64,000 bases of DNA, taken from NCBI RefSeq assembly GCF_050624435.1, contig NC_134541.1, forward strand, positions 11,152,995 through 11,216,994, in the 5' to 3' direction. The stretch comes from Tenrec ecaudatus (lineage: Eukaryota; Chordata; Mammalia; Afrosoricida; Tenrecidae). A program made the position numbers and the translations under genes. The notes beneath the pieces were generated by a model. It worked only from the letters and a program-made list of their open reading frames with translations, was not told the origin of the DNA and ran no database searches. Positions 45,125 through 56,722 of this stretch are shown piece by piece; positions within the stretch are counted from its first letter, which is position 1, and each line of letters opens with the position of its first letter.

Positions 45125-45317
45125 CCCCAAACCCACTGCCATCGCGTCGACCCAAGAGGACAAAGCAGTACTGCCCTATGGGACTCCCAAAGCTTTACTT
45201 TCTTACAGAAGCCAATGGATACACCTTTCTGCAGCAAAGCACCCCTGGGTTCGACTCACCGACCTTTCACTTAGCAGCCGAGCACTTGACCGCTGTACCG
45301 CCGCCAGGGCTCCTTCA
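45125..45317 (-). mobile_element. AfroSINE, full length
   Basis: 'aacccactgccatcgcgtcg', 'tactgccctatgggactccc', 'cttagcagccgagcacttg' and 'gtaccgccgccagggctcc'. Confidence 0.93.
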
Positions 45318-45344
45318 AGACACGTTCGCAGCTTTTCATTTGAG

Positions 45345-45518
45345 CGGAGAATAGTAGCTTTCACATTGGGCTGCTCCCCACGCGGCCGGCAGTTCAAAAC
45401 CATCAGCCGCTCCGAGGGAAAAAGGTGACTTTCTACTCCCTTAAAGACTTACAATCTCAGAATCTTACCCACAGGGGCAGTTTGACCCTGTGCTGCAGTG
45501 CTCTGTGAGGTGTTTTAT
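45345..45518 (+). mobile_element. AfroSINE, head truncated
   Basis: 'cacattgggctgctccccac', 'ggccggcagttcaaaacc' and 'tttctactcccttaaagac'. It lies 28 bp from the previous copy in opposite orientation, so the two form an inverted pair able to fold in RNA. Confidence 0.9.
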
Positions 45519-46722
45519 AATTTGTCATTTAGAAACACAAAGCAGAAGAAGAGCTCTGGAAAGAGGGTAGACTTGTCATTTCTTAACACAGTCCAGGGCT
45601 GGTCTCTCTAGAGCACTGGCACTCGGGGTTCGGTGACTGGTGTGGGGGATCCCAGCCTTGGAGGATCTTAGCAGCACCCCTGGCTAGGCCCACGAGGGGC
45701 CAGTCAGTAGCACCCCCACATGGAGATCATCAGAAATGTCTCTTCACACTGCCAGATGTCCCCTGGAGGCCTTGCATAGGGTGACCGAGGTCAAGCTGGG
45801 ACTCTGGCATCCCACCTCTGTCCCTTGTTCGCTGTGGAACTAGGATTCCACAACCCCAAGAGGGTCTGTCACAGAGGATGGCCACAAAGCCCCAGGACCC
45901 CGCAGTGGACAACCATAACAGACAGGGAAGCTCTCTTGCTCACCATCTCAGCTGTGTCTGCAGTCTTCCCAAGCCCGTGTTTCCAGCTCGTAGGCTTCCC
46001 GGGAAGCATTCCGAGCTCCTCCATGTACCCCGTGCCCCAGGCGGCCCTGTTCACATCCTCCAACGGATGGCACTCCTTTTCAGTATCTTCTGAACTGGAG
46101 GGACAAAAAGGAGTCTGAGAGGCAAGATCAGGCTTAGGATGGAAGGGGACCGGTTTCTCAGTGAAACTCCCGGGACAGCCCTGGCTACCTCTGAGTATGA
46201 GCAGGGGCTTGTCGGGTGGAGGGGGCGGGGGGTTGGGGGGAGAACAACTGCTCGAGCTAACTTTCCCAGCCGTTTTCTCCCCAATACATTTTTCAGTTTT
46301 CTGAAAACGTCTTCCTAATAAGTTTCCTAATACGTGTCCCGCCTCCCCTCCGGACACCTTCCCGCCCCCCGCCCCCCACCCTGGATTGCCTTGTGTCCTG
46401 GGAGAAAATCGATCTATCAAGATTGCCCTTCGCACTTCCCAAACAGTGTAAACACCCTGCTGAGCTGACCTCTCGGCCCTGAATGGAAGTGGCCCAGCAG
46501 CTCCCCCTCGGGAGTCACCGTCCTGACTGGCCTTGCTCTCTGGATCATATCAGCAAATCCAAGCCCACATCTGGGCCATAAAATCATCTTCGTTAGCTTC
46601 GATCTTGCAGAATAACCAATGGAGGGATTAGCTCTTTGAGCTAGCCTACCCTGCTCCACTGATGCCTGACACCCACTGCAACAGGTTTGGTTTGGAATAA
46701 ACTCCTGTATGGATACGTGCAT
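45519..46722. other. Intergenic DNA, no recognised feature
   Basis: 1.2 kb without a named repeat. A 188-codon antisense frame (45869-46435) is proline/serine rich through a G-rich tract at 46215-46240 and has no domain. Confidence 0.5.
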
Positions 46723-46724
46723 GT

Positions 46725-46930
46725 AGGCAGCCTGGTGGCGTAATAGTTATAGGTTGGGCTGTAACCGCAAAGTCAACAGTTCAAAACCACCAGCTGGTCC
46801 GATGGAGCAAGACGAGGCTTTCTACTCCTGTAAAAAGTGACAGTCTCAGAAACTCATAGGGACACTTCCATCCTGTCCTATGAGGTCGGTAAGAGTCAAT
46901 ATTGAATCAATGCTCATGAGTTGAGTTTGA
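46725..46930 (+). mobile_element. AfroSINE, full length
   Basis: 'ggcagcctggtggcgtaatag', 'gcaaagtcaacagttcaaaac', 'gaggctttctactcctgtaa' and 'gtcctatgaggtcggtaag', ending 'gagttgagtttgaat'. Confidence 0.95.
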
Positions 46931-47486
46931 ATATGCATGACCTAGACTGCCAGTAGCAATGTTTTTTTGCCTCAGCCTGTCCTGCTGTGACTTTTCTCCT
47001 GGGGTAGCTATGAGGATGGGAGGAAGGAGTCAGGCACCAAAACCGGGCCTGGCACAGGAAAGGCAGATGCTAGTTATTAAGACTCATGTCCCTGACCGTC
47101 CCCCAGGCTTTCCACAAGACAGACAAGCATGTCTCCACTGTTACCCTTGGATTCCCTGCAGAGCGGCCATTCGGCCTTCGACCCTGGCCCTGGCCCTGGC
47201 CCAGTGAATGGGCAACTCAGACAAGGCGCCCTGGAAGGAAAGAGTGGCTCATACTCATTGTCCAACCTGGGGAGGCCCCCTCATTAAATGCTTCCGGCAG
47301 CTTTTGTTGACCAGGAGCAGTGAGGAGGTTTTCACTGGGAGCGGTTACCTACTTGCAATAGCCGTTTCTCCCCTAAGTGTTTCCAAACATGCTCGGTGTG
47401 TGTTTGCACCCAGGGGTCATCGGCCAGCGAATCATCTCAGGCGCCCCTGCCGCCGCCTCCTCCACCACTCCATTGCCTGTGCATGC
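46931..47486. other. Intergenic DNA, no recognised feature
   Basis: Unique sequence with a small (CCCTGG)n at 47181-47203. Confidence 0.5.
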
Positions 47487-47494
47487 CGCGCGCG

Positions 47495-47560
<66 letters not shown>
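47487..47560. repeat. (CG)n(CA)n alternating tract
   Basis: About eight CG units run into about 29 CA units: 74 bp of uninterrupted purine-pyrimidine alternation, a strong Z-DNA candidate. The His/Thr and Cys/Val frames here are artefacts. Confidence 0.98.
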
Positions 47561-47561
<1 letters not shown>

Positions 47562-48002
47562 GACCTTCCTCAAAGCTAATGACATTCCTTTATGCGCCCA
47601 TCCCCTCCCCCGCATCTGGTCCGCATTTTGCTTCCGTGGAAATTAGAAACCCTATCACTTTTCCCTGCGTTTTGAACTGCCCTGGCTTCACGTAGATTTT
47701 TTTTCTCTTCCCTTTGTGCTCCTCTCTTCCTTAAAAAAAAACAAAAAAAAAACCACTTCCGATCGCCCTTATCAATACTTTCTGTAAATATAAATAAATA
47801 CATGCATTTGACATACATGCGTGTTTGCAGTTCTTGACTTAACTGTTCTTTATAAATATTTACGGGTCACATGTTACTTGTAGTTTATGCTAGATGTTGC
47901 ATCATATGTCATGTACTTCTGAATTCTAGTGTCTGAACAGATAGTATTTCTTTTTATATCGAACAAATAATATTTCTGGGTTATTCGTTCTGTAGAGAGA
48001 TG
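47561..48002. other. AT-rich intergenic DNA
   Basis: Includes an interrupted A-run at 47732-47755. No gene. Confidence 0.5.
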
Positions 48003-48162
48003 GGTCTCTGCCATCGAGTGAGCCCAGTCCGACTCCTGTCAACTTTCTCTATGGTGTCCAAGGGCTTAAAAGAAACCACGTACGCGGTGCCGCTTTGTGG
48101 GGATAGACAGGCTCCTCTTTCTCCCGTGGAGCAGCTGGTGGTTCCCAACTGCTGAACTTGAC
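48003..48162 (-). mobile_element. AfroSINE, diverged
   Basis: 'tctgccatcgagtgagccc', 'ctttctcccgtggagcagctg' and 'gtggttcccaactgctgaac'. Confidence 0.8.
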
Positions 48163-48369
48163 AGGGAGACAGACAGACAGACATGCGGTTTAAGGTGTAC
48201 ACTTGGAGCAATCTGGGTGATCTCACCTTCCAGAACTTGCCCAGTCCTGGATCTGCAAAGCCTAGCAGCATGCAAGGGTATAGGCCAGAAAGAGCAGGTG
48301 GCGCCCCCCTCTGCTGGACACGTGAAACACATGGACTCATCCCAATGCCGATTCCGCATGATCTGAAGA

Positions 48370-48482
48370 GGCCTCGCATCCAATCCCAGCCTCACCACTT
48401 GTCCGCTGCGTGACCTTGGGCAAGTGACTTGGCCTCTCTGTGTCTGCTTCCTGGTTTATAAACTGGGGGTTCTAGGACAGTG
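48370..48482 (+). mobile_element. MIR SINE core
   Basis: 'gcgtgaccttgggcaagtgac', 'ttggcctctctgtgtctgc' and 'tataaactgggggt'. Confidence 0.85.
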
Positions 48483-49160
48483 ATGGGTAATCAGGAAGAA
48501 AGACTTCAACCTGCTCAGCCAGGTAACCTCCCAATACAGATGAGCAATTACTGTTACCCAGGGTGGTACAAGATTGCTCAGATATTAATCCCCCACCCCC
48601 ACTCCCCTAGAGCTGGATCATCAAGCAGAGTGCCATTATGCCTCAGGTTTGATGCAGAGTCTGGCCAATGATGTCCAAACGTTCAAACCACGCCCTCCAT
48701 CATTTATGCAGGTAGCCCTGCGCCCCCTGGTGTGGGTGTGCCAATTTATTGATGATGACTGAGAATTCAGAAGGAGCCCTGTTGGCATCGTATATCCCGC
48801 TGTGCGCTTCACAGTGTAGGCAGATTCTGACTGTTAGCCAATGGAATGTAAGCAAAAGTGACAAGCGCCAGGGGACAGTCCCTCTTACTCTCTTCTTCTG
48901 TCCGGCTGCCTAATATTGGACCCAGGGGGGGCTCTGAGATCCTTGAAGTCTACACAAGACAGAGCCCCAAACAAGAACCAAGGTGGGTCCTGGATACCAA
49001 GGACCTTCGGGGCTGTCTCAGACCACCTACCTAGATTTAATGGAAAGAAAACAAGCTTGTTAAGTCACTGTGTTCTAAGGTTTTCAAGGTCACTCCCAGC
49101 AGAATATGTGTATGTGTGTATGTGTATGTATATCCCAGCAGAATGTGTATACATACACAC
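48483..49160. other. Intergenic DNA with AfroSINE head fragment
   Basis: A short SINE head lies at 48774-48830 ('ggagccctgttggcatcg'). Short (TGTA)n dialects follow at 49105-49160. Confidence 0.5.
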
Positions 49161-49164
49161 ACAC

Positions 49165-49178
49165 AGTACATGTCTTTT
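49165..49178. repeat. TSD (left) of the L1 at 49179-49586
   Basis: AGTACATGTCTTTT against AGTACGTGTATTTT at 49587-49600, 12 of 14 identical. Confidence 0.75.
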
Positions 49179-49586
49179 GTTTTTTAATCATTTTCTTAGG
49201 GGCTCATACAACTCTTATCACAATCCATACATACATCAATTGTGTAAAGCACATTTGTACCTTCATTGCCCTCATTATTCTCAAAACATAAGCCTAAGCC
49301 CCTGGCATCAGCTCCTCATTTTCCCCCTCCCTCCCTGCTCCCCCCTCCCTCATGAACCCTTGATAATTTATAAATTATTATTTTGTCATATCTTGCCCTG
49401 TCCGATGTCTCCCTTCACCCACTTTTTTGTTGTCCGTCCCCCAGGAAGGAGGTCACATGTAGATCCTTGTAATCGGTTCCCCCTTTCCGACCCATCCTTC
49501 CTCTACCCTCCCAGGATCGCCAGTCTCAACCCTGGTCCTGGAGGGATGATCCGCCCTGGATTCCCAGGTCCTATCTGTACTAGTGT
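49179..49586 (-). mobile_element. L1-type 3' UTR insertion, 408 bp, antisense
   Basis: Tail 'ttaatcattttcttaggggc', then 'cttgataatttataaattatt' and 'ctaccctcccaggatcgcc'. It is truncated at 'ctatctgtactagtgt'. Confidence 0.85.
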
Positions 49587-49600
49587 AGTACGTGTATTTT
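49587..49600. repeat. TSD (right) of the L1 at 49179-49586
   Basis: AGTACGTGTATTTT, two mismatches from the left copy. Confidence 0.75.
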
Positions 49601-50215
49601 AACCTGGAATAAAAATCAAGTCAGGCTTCTGTTACACCTCAGTGTGCCCTGCACAAGCTTCCCCGAAGTCCCCCCCGCACCGAGCAGCCCCTCTTGCTGA
49701 CGGATAGTGCTGAGCCACCCATTGCCAATGTCTCTGGCGTCAGGTACACGTCCACCCTGTGTTAGCACACGTAAGATGTTACGGTGACTTTAATCCAGCC
49801 AGCATTTTGTCACTTGACACATGTGTTGCTTTGCGTCTGGACTGTAAGAGACAGGCAGACACGTGAGCTGGCCCTGCGTCCTTGTCTCTTCTCGGCCCTC
49901 AAAGGGAATGGATGGGAAATCGGCAGAGCCAGGTTCAGGCTGGACCTGGGACTTCTCAGGATGAGTCCTGTTTCCAAGACAGAAGAAGGCAATAAAGACG
50001 ACTTGCTGGTTTTTATGACTGAAGTGATGTAATTTATAGAACAGCCCAAATGACCACTTCAGATTCAGAGTAGAAATTAGCATGTTTAAAGGGGAAACAA
50101 AAGGCAGCTCTTACACTCACAGCTAAAATGTTGACATAAATTTCACTCAGAACTTAAAAACAGTAATCTAATTTCATTTGCCTGGAGGAGGGATTAAAAA
50201 AAAAGACCCATGCCA
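49601..50215. other. Intergenic DNA, no recognised feature
   Basis: Unique sequence. Confidence 0.5.
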
Positions 50216-50322
50216 TCTCCTCCTCCTCCTCCTCTTCCTCCTCCTCCTCCTCTTCCTCCTGCTCCTCCTTCTCCTCCTCCTGTTCCTCTTGTTCCTCCTC
50301 CTCCTCTTCCTCCTCCTTACCA
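50216..50322. repeat. (TCC)n polypyrimidine tract
   Basis: About 105 bp of TCC/TTCC units, nearly pure pyrimidine on the + strand, so a triplex (H-DNA) candidate. The arginine/lysine frame on the other strand comes from the repeat. Confidence 0.95.
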
Positions 50323-51492
50323 TAAAATTGCAATAGAGGAAAAAGTTCCCAGGCGGTGAGTTCAAGGACTTGTTAGAAACTCAAAACCAGATACTGACTA
50401 AGGAAAGAACCCCACAAACCTATAGAAATGGGGCTGTAAATGAACTTCCGAAACCTAGTTATAGCTCTGCCGTTCTCCCAGGCCAAACAAAAGCTGATTA
50501 GGAATTCTCCTGTCTCCAATGATATTCTTCCTTGCACACATTGGGTGAAGTTTGTTACCCTCCCATTTGCTCTCAAACTCACAGGCCAATTTTTAATCTT
50601 AAGTAGATTGTTGGTAAGCCACTCACCGACGGTCCTACAAGAAGGGAACTTGCTCTTGTTAGCCAGGAAGAACAGAAGAAAGTCTTGAAGAAAAAATAAA
50701 GAAGAAGAAGAAAAGCTTGGACGTGGGGATCCCCCTAACACCCACCACCACAGGATGTGACTCAAGAAACTTTGGGAACATCAGTCTTCCCAGAGTGAGC
50801 AGTAGGCTCAAGGGATTAGTAAGGAAGTGATTTTCGTTAAGATGAGGGATCATCTAGGGACACACGGCTACGCTTCCAGTGATGCTGAGATACTGGACCT
50901 CTAGTCCCAGCCCAATGAAGGAGAAGGTATCTGGGGCTGATATATTCTTAATACCTCTCCCCTCTTCTACTCCGTCCTTTTTAACAAGGGGCCGGAGCAG
51001 AGCCTTTAGCAGGCTTGAAAACCTAACTAGAATTTAATTTGTTAAGCCATCTGTAGCTTTCCTACTTGTAACAGGGATCCTGGTTTCCCCATCCCCTCCC
51101 TCTCTCCCTGCCACCAAGCCAATGCCAATTCCCAGGGACCCTGTGAGTGCCTGAGCCGGTCCCTGCTTATGGGCGTCGAAAGCCTTGTATTTCTCCACTG
51201 GTGATAGTAATCTATAACGTTACCTTTTAAAATAAATTTGTATAAGCGAAACAACATGGGTTGAATAACTTTACATAGATGTACGTGCAGGCTCCAAAAA
51301 GTTGGAGAATTTCATTATCTGTTCATTCTACTTTTCCACAAACTTTCATATTGCGTGTGTGTGCGTGTGTTAAGTAAACTCTGGAAAACTCAGGCCCCAT
51401 ACGGAATGGTGGAGGTGGTCCATGACTGATGGATACTGGGAAACTCTGGGCTGCGGAGTCGTCCCCCTTTTTCCTCTCCTATCCCTCAGGCA
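50323..51492. other. Intergenic DNA, no recognised feature
   Basis: 1.2 kb with an (AAG)n patch at 50690-50715. A 130-codon antisense frame has no motif. Confidence 0.5.
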
Positions 51493-51493
51493 G

Positions 51494-51695
51494 GAGCCCC
51501 CGTGCTGGGTTGAGTTATGCGTTGGGCTGTGAGCTGCGAAGTCAGAGTTTGAGGGACTAGCTGCTCTGTGAGACAAAGACGAGGCATTCTACTCCCATAA
51601 AGCGTGACAGTCTTGGAAACCCACAGGGACAGTTCTACTCCGTTCTGTAGGCTGGCTCTGAGTCGGAATCGAATGGTTGGCAGTCTGTTTGTTGG
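51494..51695 (+). mobile_element. AfroSINE, full length
   Basis: 'gagcccccgtgctgggttgag', 'gcattctactcccataaagc', 'cttggaaacccacagggac' and 'tgagtcggaatcgaatgg'. The B-box region has lost a few bases. Confidence 0.9.
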
Positions 51696-51734
51696 TGTTG
51701 TTTTGGTTTGTTCTTTGTGCAACTTTTCTTAGAG

Positions 51735-51990
51735 AATGCTGAAATGCCGCTGGCGGGTGCCCTGAGTTGGTTCTGACTCGGAGTAACCCCATGGACGCGG
51801 AGGCATCGCCCGTCTTGCCGTCCTCACCATCACAGGTCCGTGTGAGCCCGTGGTTGGGGTCACGGCATCCATCCATCTGTTGGATGCTCTTTCTCATTTG
51901 CACTGACCTACTTCAGCACGCATGGCGTCCTTCTCCAGGGATTGGTCTCTCCCGACAACATGTCTAACACATGTGAGGCAAACCCTGAAA
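51735..51990 (-). mobile_element. RTE LINE 3' end, antisense
   Basis: 'gggtgccctgagttggttctgac', 'ggcgtccttctccagggattgg' and 'ctcccgacaacatgtctaac' in the reverse RTE order. Confidence 0.75.
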
Positions 51991-52598
51991 CGGGGTCGGC
52001 CACTTAGGTAAGACCTGTGAATTCAGAGGATTTTTCTTTTACATTTGTAAATGGTTGGGAGGGGAAAAGTCAAAGGGAGATCAATATTTTGGGACGCATG
52101 AGTCATAGTGGAATTCAGATGCTAGTGTCTCTAAATAAAGTTTTATTGGCACACCACCATGCCAGTTGCTTATAAATGATGGTAGCTGTTTCCCCGTAGA
52201 GTGGCAGGTGGGACACCTAGACAGGGGTCATTCACATCTGGGGTCTTAACCCGGGACAGGAAAAGGGTCCTCCCAATCCTACCATAATACCAGCACCTTT
52301 TCATTTGCAGCACCTTATCCGTGGCAGAGCATGTTTCACATTTTTTAGCTCATTTATGAACTCCCTCACTACAATAGTCAGGGTAGACTGGGCCGGTTGG
52401 GCTAGCTGACACCTAGACCTCTTCTTCTAAGGAGAGGGAGTGGCGAGACACTCGCCCCAACAAGATCAAAGCCGAGCAACTCGGTGTGTGAGATGACATG
52501 TCAGTTGGGGTCTTCTACTCACTTGCTGTCTCGTCAGTTAATCAGCAATGTCGTACACATCCATAGAAGGAAATAACACAATATTCCCACCACTATCG
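51991..52598. other. Intergenic DNA with old repeat fragments
   Basis: 52290-52390 looks like a reversed MIR ('agctcatttatgaactccctcac'). 52130-52240 ('aataaagttttattggcacacc') resembles an old mammalian repeat that I cannot name. Confidence 0.45.
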
Positions 52599-52599
52599 C

Positions 52600-52780
52600 G
52601 GAGATTCCAGCTCTTAGTAACTCTATAAACAGAGTAGAACTGCTCCTGGGGATTTCTGAGACTATACTCTGAATCGGAGCAGATAGCCTCATCTGTCTCT
52701 CCAGGAGCGGTGGGTGGGTTTGAACCACCAATCTTGCTGTTAGCAAACCAATGCTTGGTCCACAGCCCATCAAAGTTCTA
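52600..52780 (-). mobile_element. AfroSINE, diverged
   Basis: 'acagagtagaactgctcctgg', 'ctctccaggagcggtgggtgg' and 'gtttgaaccaccaatcttgc'. Confidence 0.85.
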
Positions 52781-52867
52781 GAAAAGTCACTTGGAATCCT
52801 ACAGTCCAGCAATAACAACCATTAGCATCTTAATTAATACACAAACAAAGAAGAATTTATTTGGGCA

Positions 52868-53350
52868 GCGTGGTAGTTACATAATTTCATGTCAACTTGA
52901 TAAATAAGTGTAGGGGTGGAGTCTAGCCTGTCAATCAGGTCCCAGCCTAGTGATGCCACCTTGTGGGTGTGGCCTTCTCATGAGGATTCTGGGAACTTCA
53001 TCTCTTTCTCCCTGAAGCAGGGCTACACTCTCTCTCTCTGCCTCACCTTCCTGCTGGCAAACCACTCAGAAACCTGCCGGAGACCTGCAAAACCCCTAGA
53101 GATGTGTCCACCACCATTGGATCCACAAGACTTCCTGCATTTTGCATGATGGTATGTGTTGCATGAGTCTGAAGAAGGATTTATGAACTCATATTGGACT
53201 TATGAGCTAATATGAGACAAAGGGACTTGATCTCCACTGGGCTGGGCTGTTTTCTCAATCTACAATTGTTATTTTATACAAAGCCGTCTCTTACACATCA
53301 ACGAGCATCCCTGGATTTGTTTCTCTAGTCAAGCCAGTCTAACACGAGCA
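52868..53350 (+). mobile_element. Unnamed ~480-bp interspersed repeat, distant relative
   Basis: Same layout as 22836-23333 but diverged: 'catgtcaacttgataaataag' near the start, 'cttatgagctaatatgagac' late, and 'ggatttgtttctctagtc' with 'cagtctaacac' at the end. Confidence 0.55.
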
Positions 53351-53654
53351 TTAATCCATGGTTACACTAAAAACACAGAGGAGTCAGAAGAAATGAGGGT
53401 TCTCTGTGGACACCGATGAAAACAGATCATTGTACCCCGAGGCTCGGCAACAAGGCATACAAACACGGCAAGGAGCATGACAATGGAACAGGGCCGGGCA
53501 GTGCGTTGAAGACCACGGTGAGTTGGAGCTGGGCACTTAACAATGGGCCCAGGATGCCTATGAATAACTATAAAGGGGCAGACTCTTTATGATCTAGTTC
53601 ACAGGTAGAGGTTGAGGTCCTTAAACACCAACACCAACACACGCACACACACAA
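53351..53654. other. Intergenic DNA, no recognised feature
   Basis: No named element. A short (CAAACA)/(CACA) run lies at 53625-53655. Confidence 0.45.
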
Positions 53655-53800
53655 ATGAACCCTCTACCTTCCAGCTGTTTCCAACTCATAGCGAGTCTAC
53701 AGGCCGGGCCCCTTTGGGTGTCTGAGCTGGCCACTCTCAAGCCGATCTCATGCTTTCAGCTCCATGTATAACTCTCAGCACCGCCGGGGCACCCTGAGGT
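53655..53800 (-). mobile_element. AfroSINE, degraded
   Basis: 'tccaactcatagcgagtctac' and 'agcaccgccggggcaccctg'. The B-box region is lost. Confidence 0.65.
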
Positions 53801-54257
53801 CCTTAACCAGTTGCCCAATGAACTTTCCTGGTTTTAACAAGGTTGTTAAAAAGCACCCTCGTGTGGAAAGAAAATGGTATGCTTATCGGGATTAATTAAC
53901 TAGATCTAATTTTTAGGTTGGAACTTTATTTTCCTAGTTTAAAGGCCCCATGTGAACTGGAAAAACAGGTTTGATTTGCTACCGAAGTGTAACAACTAGA
54001 CCACATAGAAAGCGTTCTCCTTTTTCGTGTGTAATGTTTATTTTTTATGTTTTGGTTCTTCTTGCTTTCAGTATGGGATAATACTTGCCAAGCATGTAGC
54101 ACAAATTAGATTTTAATATAGATGTGCAATTAGTACACATGAATGGATAATGACTGTAAGAAAGAGGTATTCTTAAAATAAGGTTATGAGGGCATGGTTT
54201 TAAATTTCTACTTAAAACTATATGTCATAAATAACTAACCTTGTTTAGGATTGGAAT
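53801..54257. other. AT-rich intergenic DNA
   Basis: No gene or named repeat. Confidence 0.5.
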
Positions 54258-54258
54258 G

Positions 54259-54437
54259 CAAGGTGCCCTGGTGGCACAGTCGTTCAATTCTGGGTTGCTA
54301 ACCAAAAGGTTGGCTGTTCAAACCCACCAGCTTCTCCATGAGAGAAAGCTGCAGCCGTGTGTTTTCATAAATATGTCAGCCTTGAACATGCTATGGAGCA
54401 AGAGTGAGGTTGTGACTCAACAGCAACAGGATTGAGA
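54259..54437 (+). mobile_element. AfroSINE
   Basis: 'gtgccctggtggcacagtcg', 'gggttgctaaccaaaaggttgg' and 'ctgttcaaacccaccagctt'. The 3' half is diverged. Confidence 0.9.
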
Positions 54438-54477
54438 TTCTGGTCTGAGCAGAACACATAACTCTTATTGACAAGTG

Positions 54478-54668
54478 AAGAGGCCTGGCGGTGTGGTAGG
54501 TGGTCCTCCAGCTACAAGGTCGGTGGTTCAAACCCACCCACAAGCTGCTCGGTGGGAGAGAAATAAGGCTTTCTCTTGCTATGAGGAGTTAGTCTCTGAC
54601 ACCCGTGGGGGCAGTGCTAGCCTGGCCAAAGGGCAACTATGCATTGGGGTGGGTTCCCTGGCAGGGAT
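54478..54668 (+). mobile_element. AfroSINE
   Basis: 'gaggcctggcggtgtggtag', 'caaggtcggtggttcaaaccc' and 'gaaataaggctttctcttgc', ending near 'tgggttccctgg'. Confidence 0.88.
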
Positions 54669-54886
54669 TTTATTTTAAAATAATCATGTGACAAGAAATG
54701 GGGCAAGTAACAATCAGAATGATCCTTGTTGACATTATAATAACTAACAACACGAGGTGCTAGACCCTGGGGACATAAGTTATTTGTTTCTGTCAGATTG
54801 TTATTCAATAAATCTTTGCTAAATCCTGTATCTTTGGACTACTATATCACTCAGGTAGAACAGAGCTCTTTCTTATCCCTCTAAGC
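54669..54886. other. Intergenic DNA, no recognised feature
   Basis: AT-rich, no call. Confidence 0.5.
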
Positions 54887-55076
54887 CAACGGTTCTCAAC
54901 CTGTGGGTCACAACCCTTTTGGGGGGTCAAATGACCCTTTCACAGGGGTCGCCTGGTTCTTAACATTAGCAACATTATGGTTATGAAGTAGCAACAAAAA
55001 TAATTTTATGGTTGGGGGGTCACCACATGGACACTATATTAAGGGGTCACGGCATGACTGAGGTTGAGAACCGCTG
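54887..55076. mobile_element. SPIN non-autonomous hAT element, copy 4
   Basis: Ends are 'caacggttctcaacc' and 'ggttgagaaccgctg'. TSD ctctaagc (54879-54886) and ttctaaac (55077-55084) agree at 6 of 8 positions. The interior has 'ccctttcacaggggtcgcc' and 'aaaataattttatggttgggg'. Confidence 0.88.
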
Positions 55077-55114
55077 TTCTAAACAATGACTCCTTCCAGA
55101 ATTCACCATCATTT

Positions 55115-55131
55115 AAAACACTGAGTGCTGA
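55115..55131. repeat. TSD (left) of the L1 at 55132-56722
   Basis: AAAACACTGAGTGCTGA is repeated exactly at 56723-56739. Confidence 0.95.
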
Positions 55132-56722
55132 AGAGGTATACTCTAGCCCAGGTGGCGATGAAGCATGGTAGTAGGGCAAGAGGAAAGTCAAGGGAGATGG
55201 AGGAAAGAGCTAGGAGTCAAAGGGCATTCATGGAGGTCTAGACAAAGACATGTACATGCAAATATATATAGGAGGATGGGGAAATAGATCTATGTGTCTA
55301 TATTTATAGGTCAAGTATTAAGGTAGCGGAAGGACCTTGGGCCTCTACTCAAACACTCCCTCAATGCATGAATACCTTCTTTTATTAAATTGGAACTCTA
55401 TGATGCTCACTCTCCCGACACAACGGCTGGAGCCAAAGCGGGTGAACAAGTAAATGTGGTGAAGAAAGCTGATGGTGCCCGGCTATCAAAAGAGATAGTG
55501 ACTGGGGTCTTAAAGGCTTGAAGATAAACAAGCGGCCATCTAGCTCAGAAGCAACAAAGCCCACATGGAAGAACACACCAGCCTGTGTGATCACGAGGTC
55601 CCGAAGGGATCAGTTATCAGACATCAAAGAACAAAAAATCATATCATTGACTGCACACCTCCATGATAGGATCGCTGAAGACAAATGGGTGCATAAGCAA
55701 ATGTGGTGAAGAAAGCTGATGGTGCCCGGCTATCAAAAGAGATAGTGTCTGGGGTCTTAAAGGCTTGAAGGTGAACAAGCGGCCATCTAGCTCAGAAGCA
55801 AAAAAGCCCACATGGAAGAAGCACACCGGCCAGTGCGATCACGAGGTGCCCAAGGGACCAGGTATAAGGCATCATGCAAAAAAAAAAAAAGATATAAGTG
55901 TGTGTATGTATGTGTATATATGTGTTTATATGTATATGTATATATATACCATATTAAATGAAGGGGGAAGTGCAGAGTGGAGACCCAAGGCCCAAGTGTC
56001 GGCCAATGGAGATCCCTTCATAGAGGCGTTTAGGAGAGGAGATGGGTTAATTAGGGTGCGAGGTAGTACCGATGAAGAACACAGCTTTCCCCCAGATCCT
56101 GGATGCTTCCTCCCCCCAACTACCATGATCTGAATTCTACCTTGCAGGGCTGGATAGGACAGAGGCTGTACACTGGTACATATGAGGGCTGGAGGTACAG
56201 GGAATCCAGGGTGGATGATACCTTCAGGACCAAGGGTGTGAGGGACGATGCTGGGAGAGTGGAGGGTGAGTGGGTTGGAAAGGGGGAACTGATTACAAGG
56301 ATCCACATGTGACCTCTTCCCTGGGAAGGGGGGAAGGGAGACTCCGGATAGGGCAAGATATGACAAAATAACGAGGTATAAATTACCGAGGGCACATGAG
56401 GGAGGGGGAAGGGGGAGGGAGGGGAAAAAAAAAAAGGAAGACCTGATACAAGGGGCTTAAGTGGAGAGCAAATGCCTTGAGAATGATTGGGGCAGGGAAT
56501 GTATGGATGTGCTATATACAATTGATGTATGTATATGTATGGATGGTGATAAGAGTTGTATGAGTCCCTAATAAAATGTAAAAAAAGAAAAGAGGAGAAA
56601 AAAATGATTAGGGCAAAGACTGTACAGATGTGCTTTATAAAATTGATGTATGTATATGTATGAACTGTGACAAGAATTGTATGAGCCCCTAATAAATTGT
56701 TAAAATTTAAAAAAAAACAAAA
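55132..56722 (+). mobile_element. L1-type 3' UTR insertion with two 3' ends
   Basis: A sense 1.59-kb insertion inside a perfect 17-bp TSD. It contains the T/A-rich block, two ~247-bp tandem units ('gatggtgccc' at 55471 and 55718), the 'accatgatctgaattctacc' middle block (56122) and a first complete 3' end (to about 56582, 'ccctaataaaatgtaaaaaa'). After about 20 A-rich bases comes a second, shorter 3' end (about 56600-56705, ending 'cctaataaattgttaaa') and a final poly(A). No coding region is left. A TATG/TATA microsatellite (55896-55950) is internal. Confidence 0.9.

Noticed and set aside
45869..46435. 188-codon open frame on the minus strand
   Set aside because: Proline/serine-rich because of G-rich DNA; competing frames of similar length on the other strand; no motif.
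50174..50365. Arginine/lysine-rich minus-strand frame
   Set aside because: Product of the (TCC)n tract.
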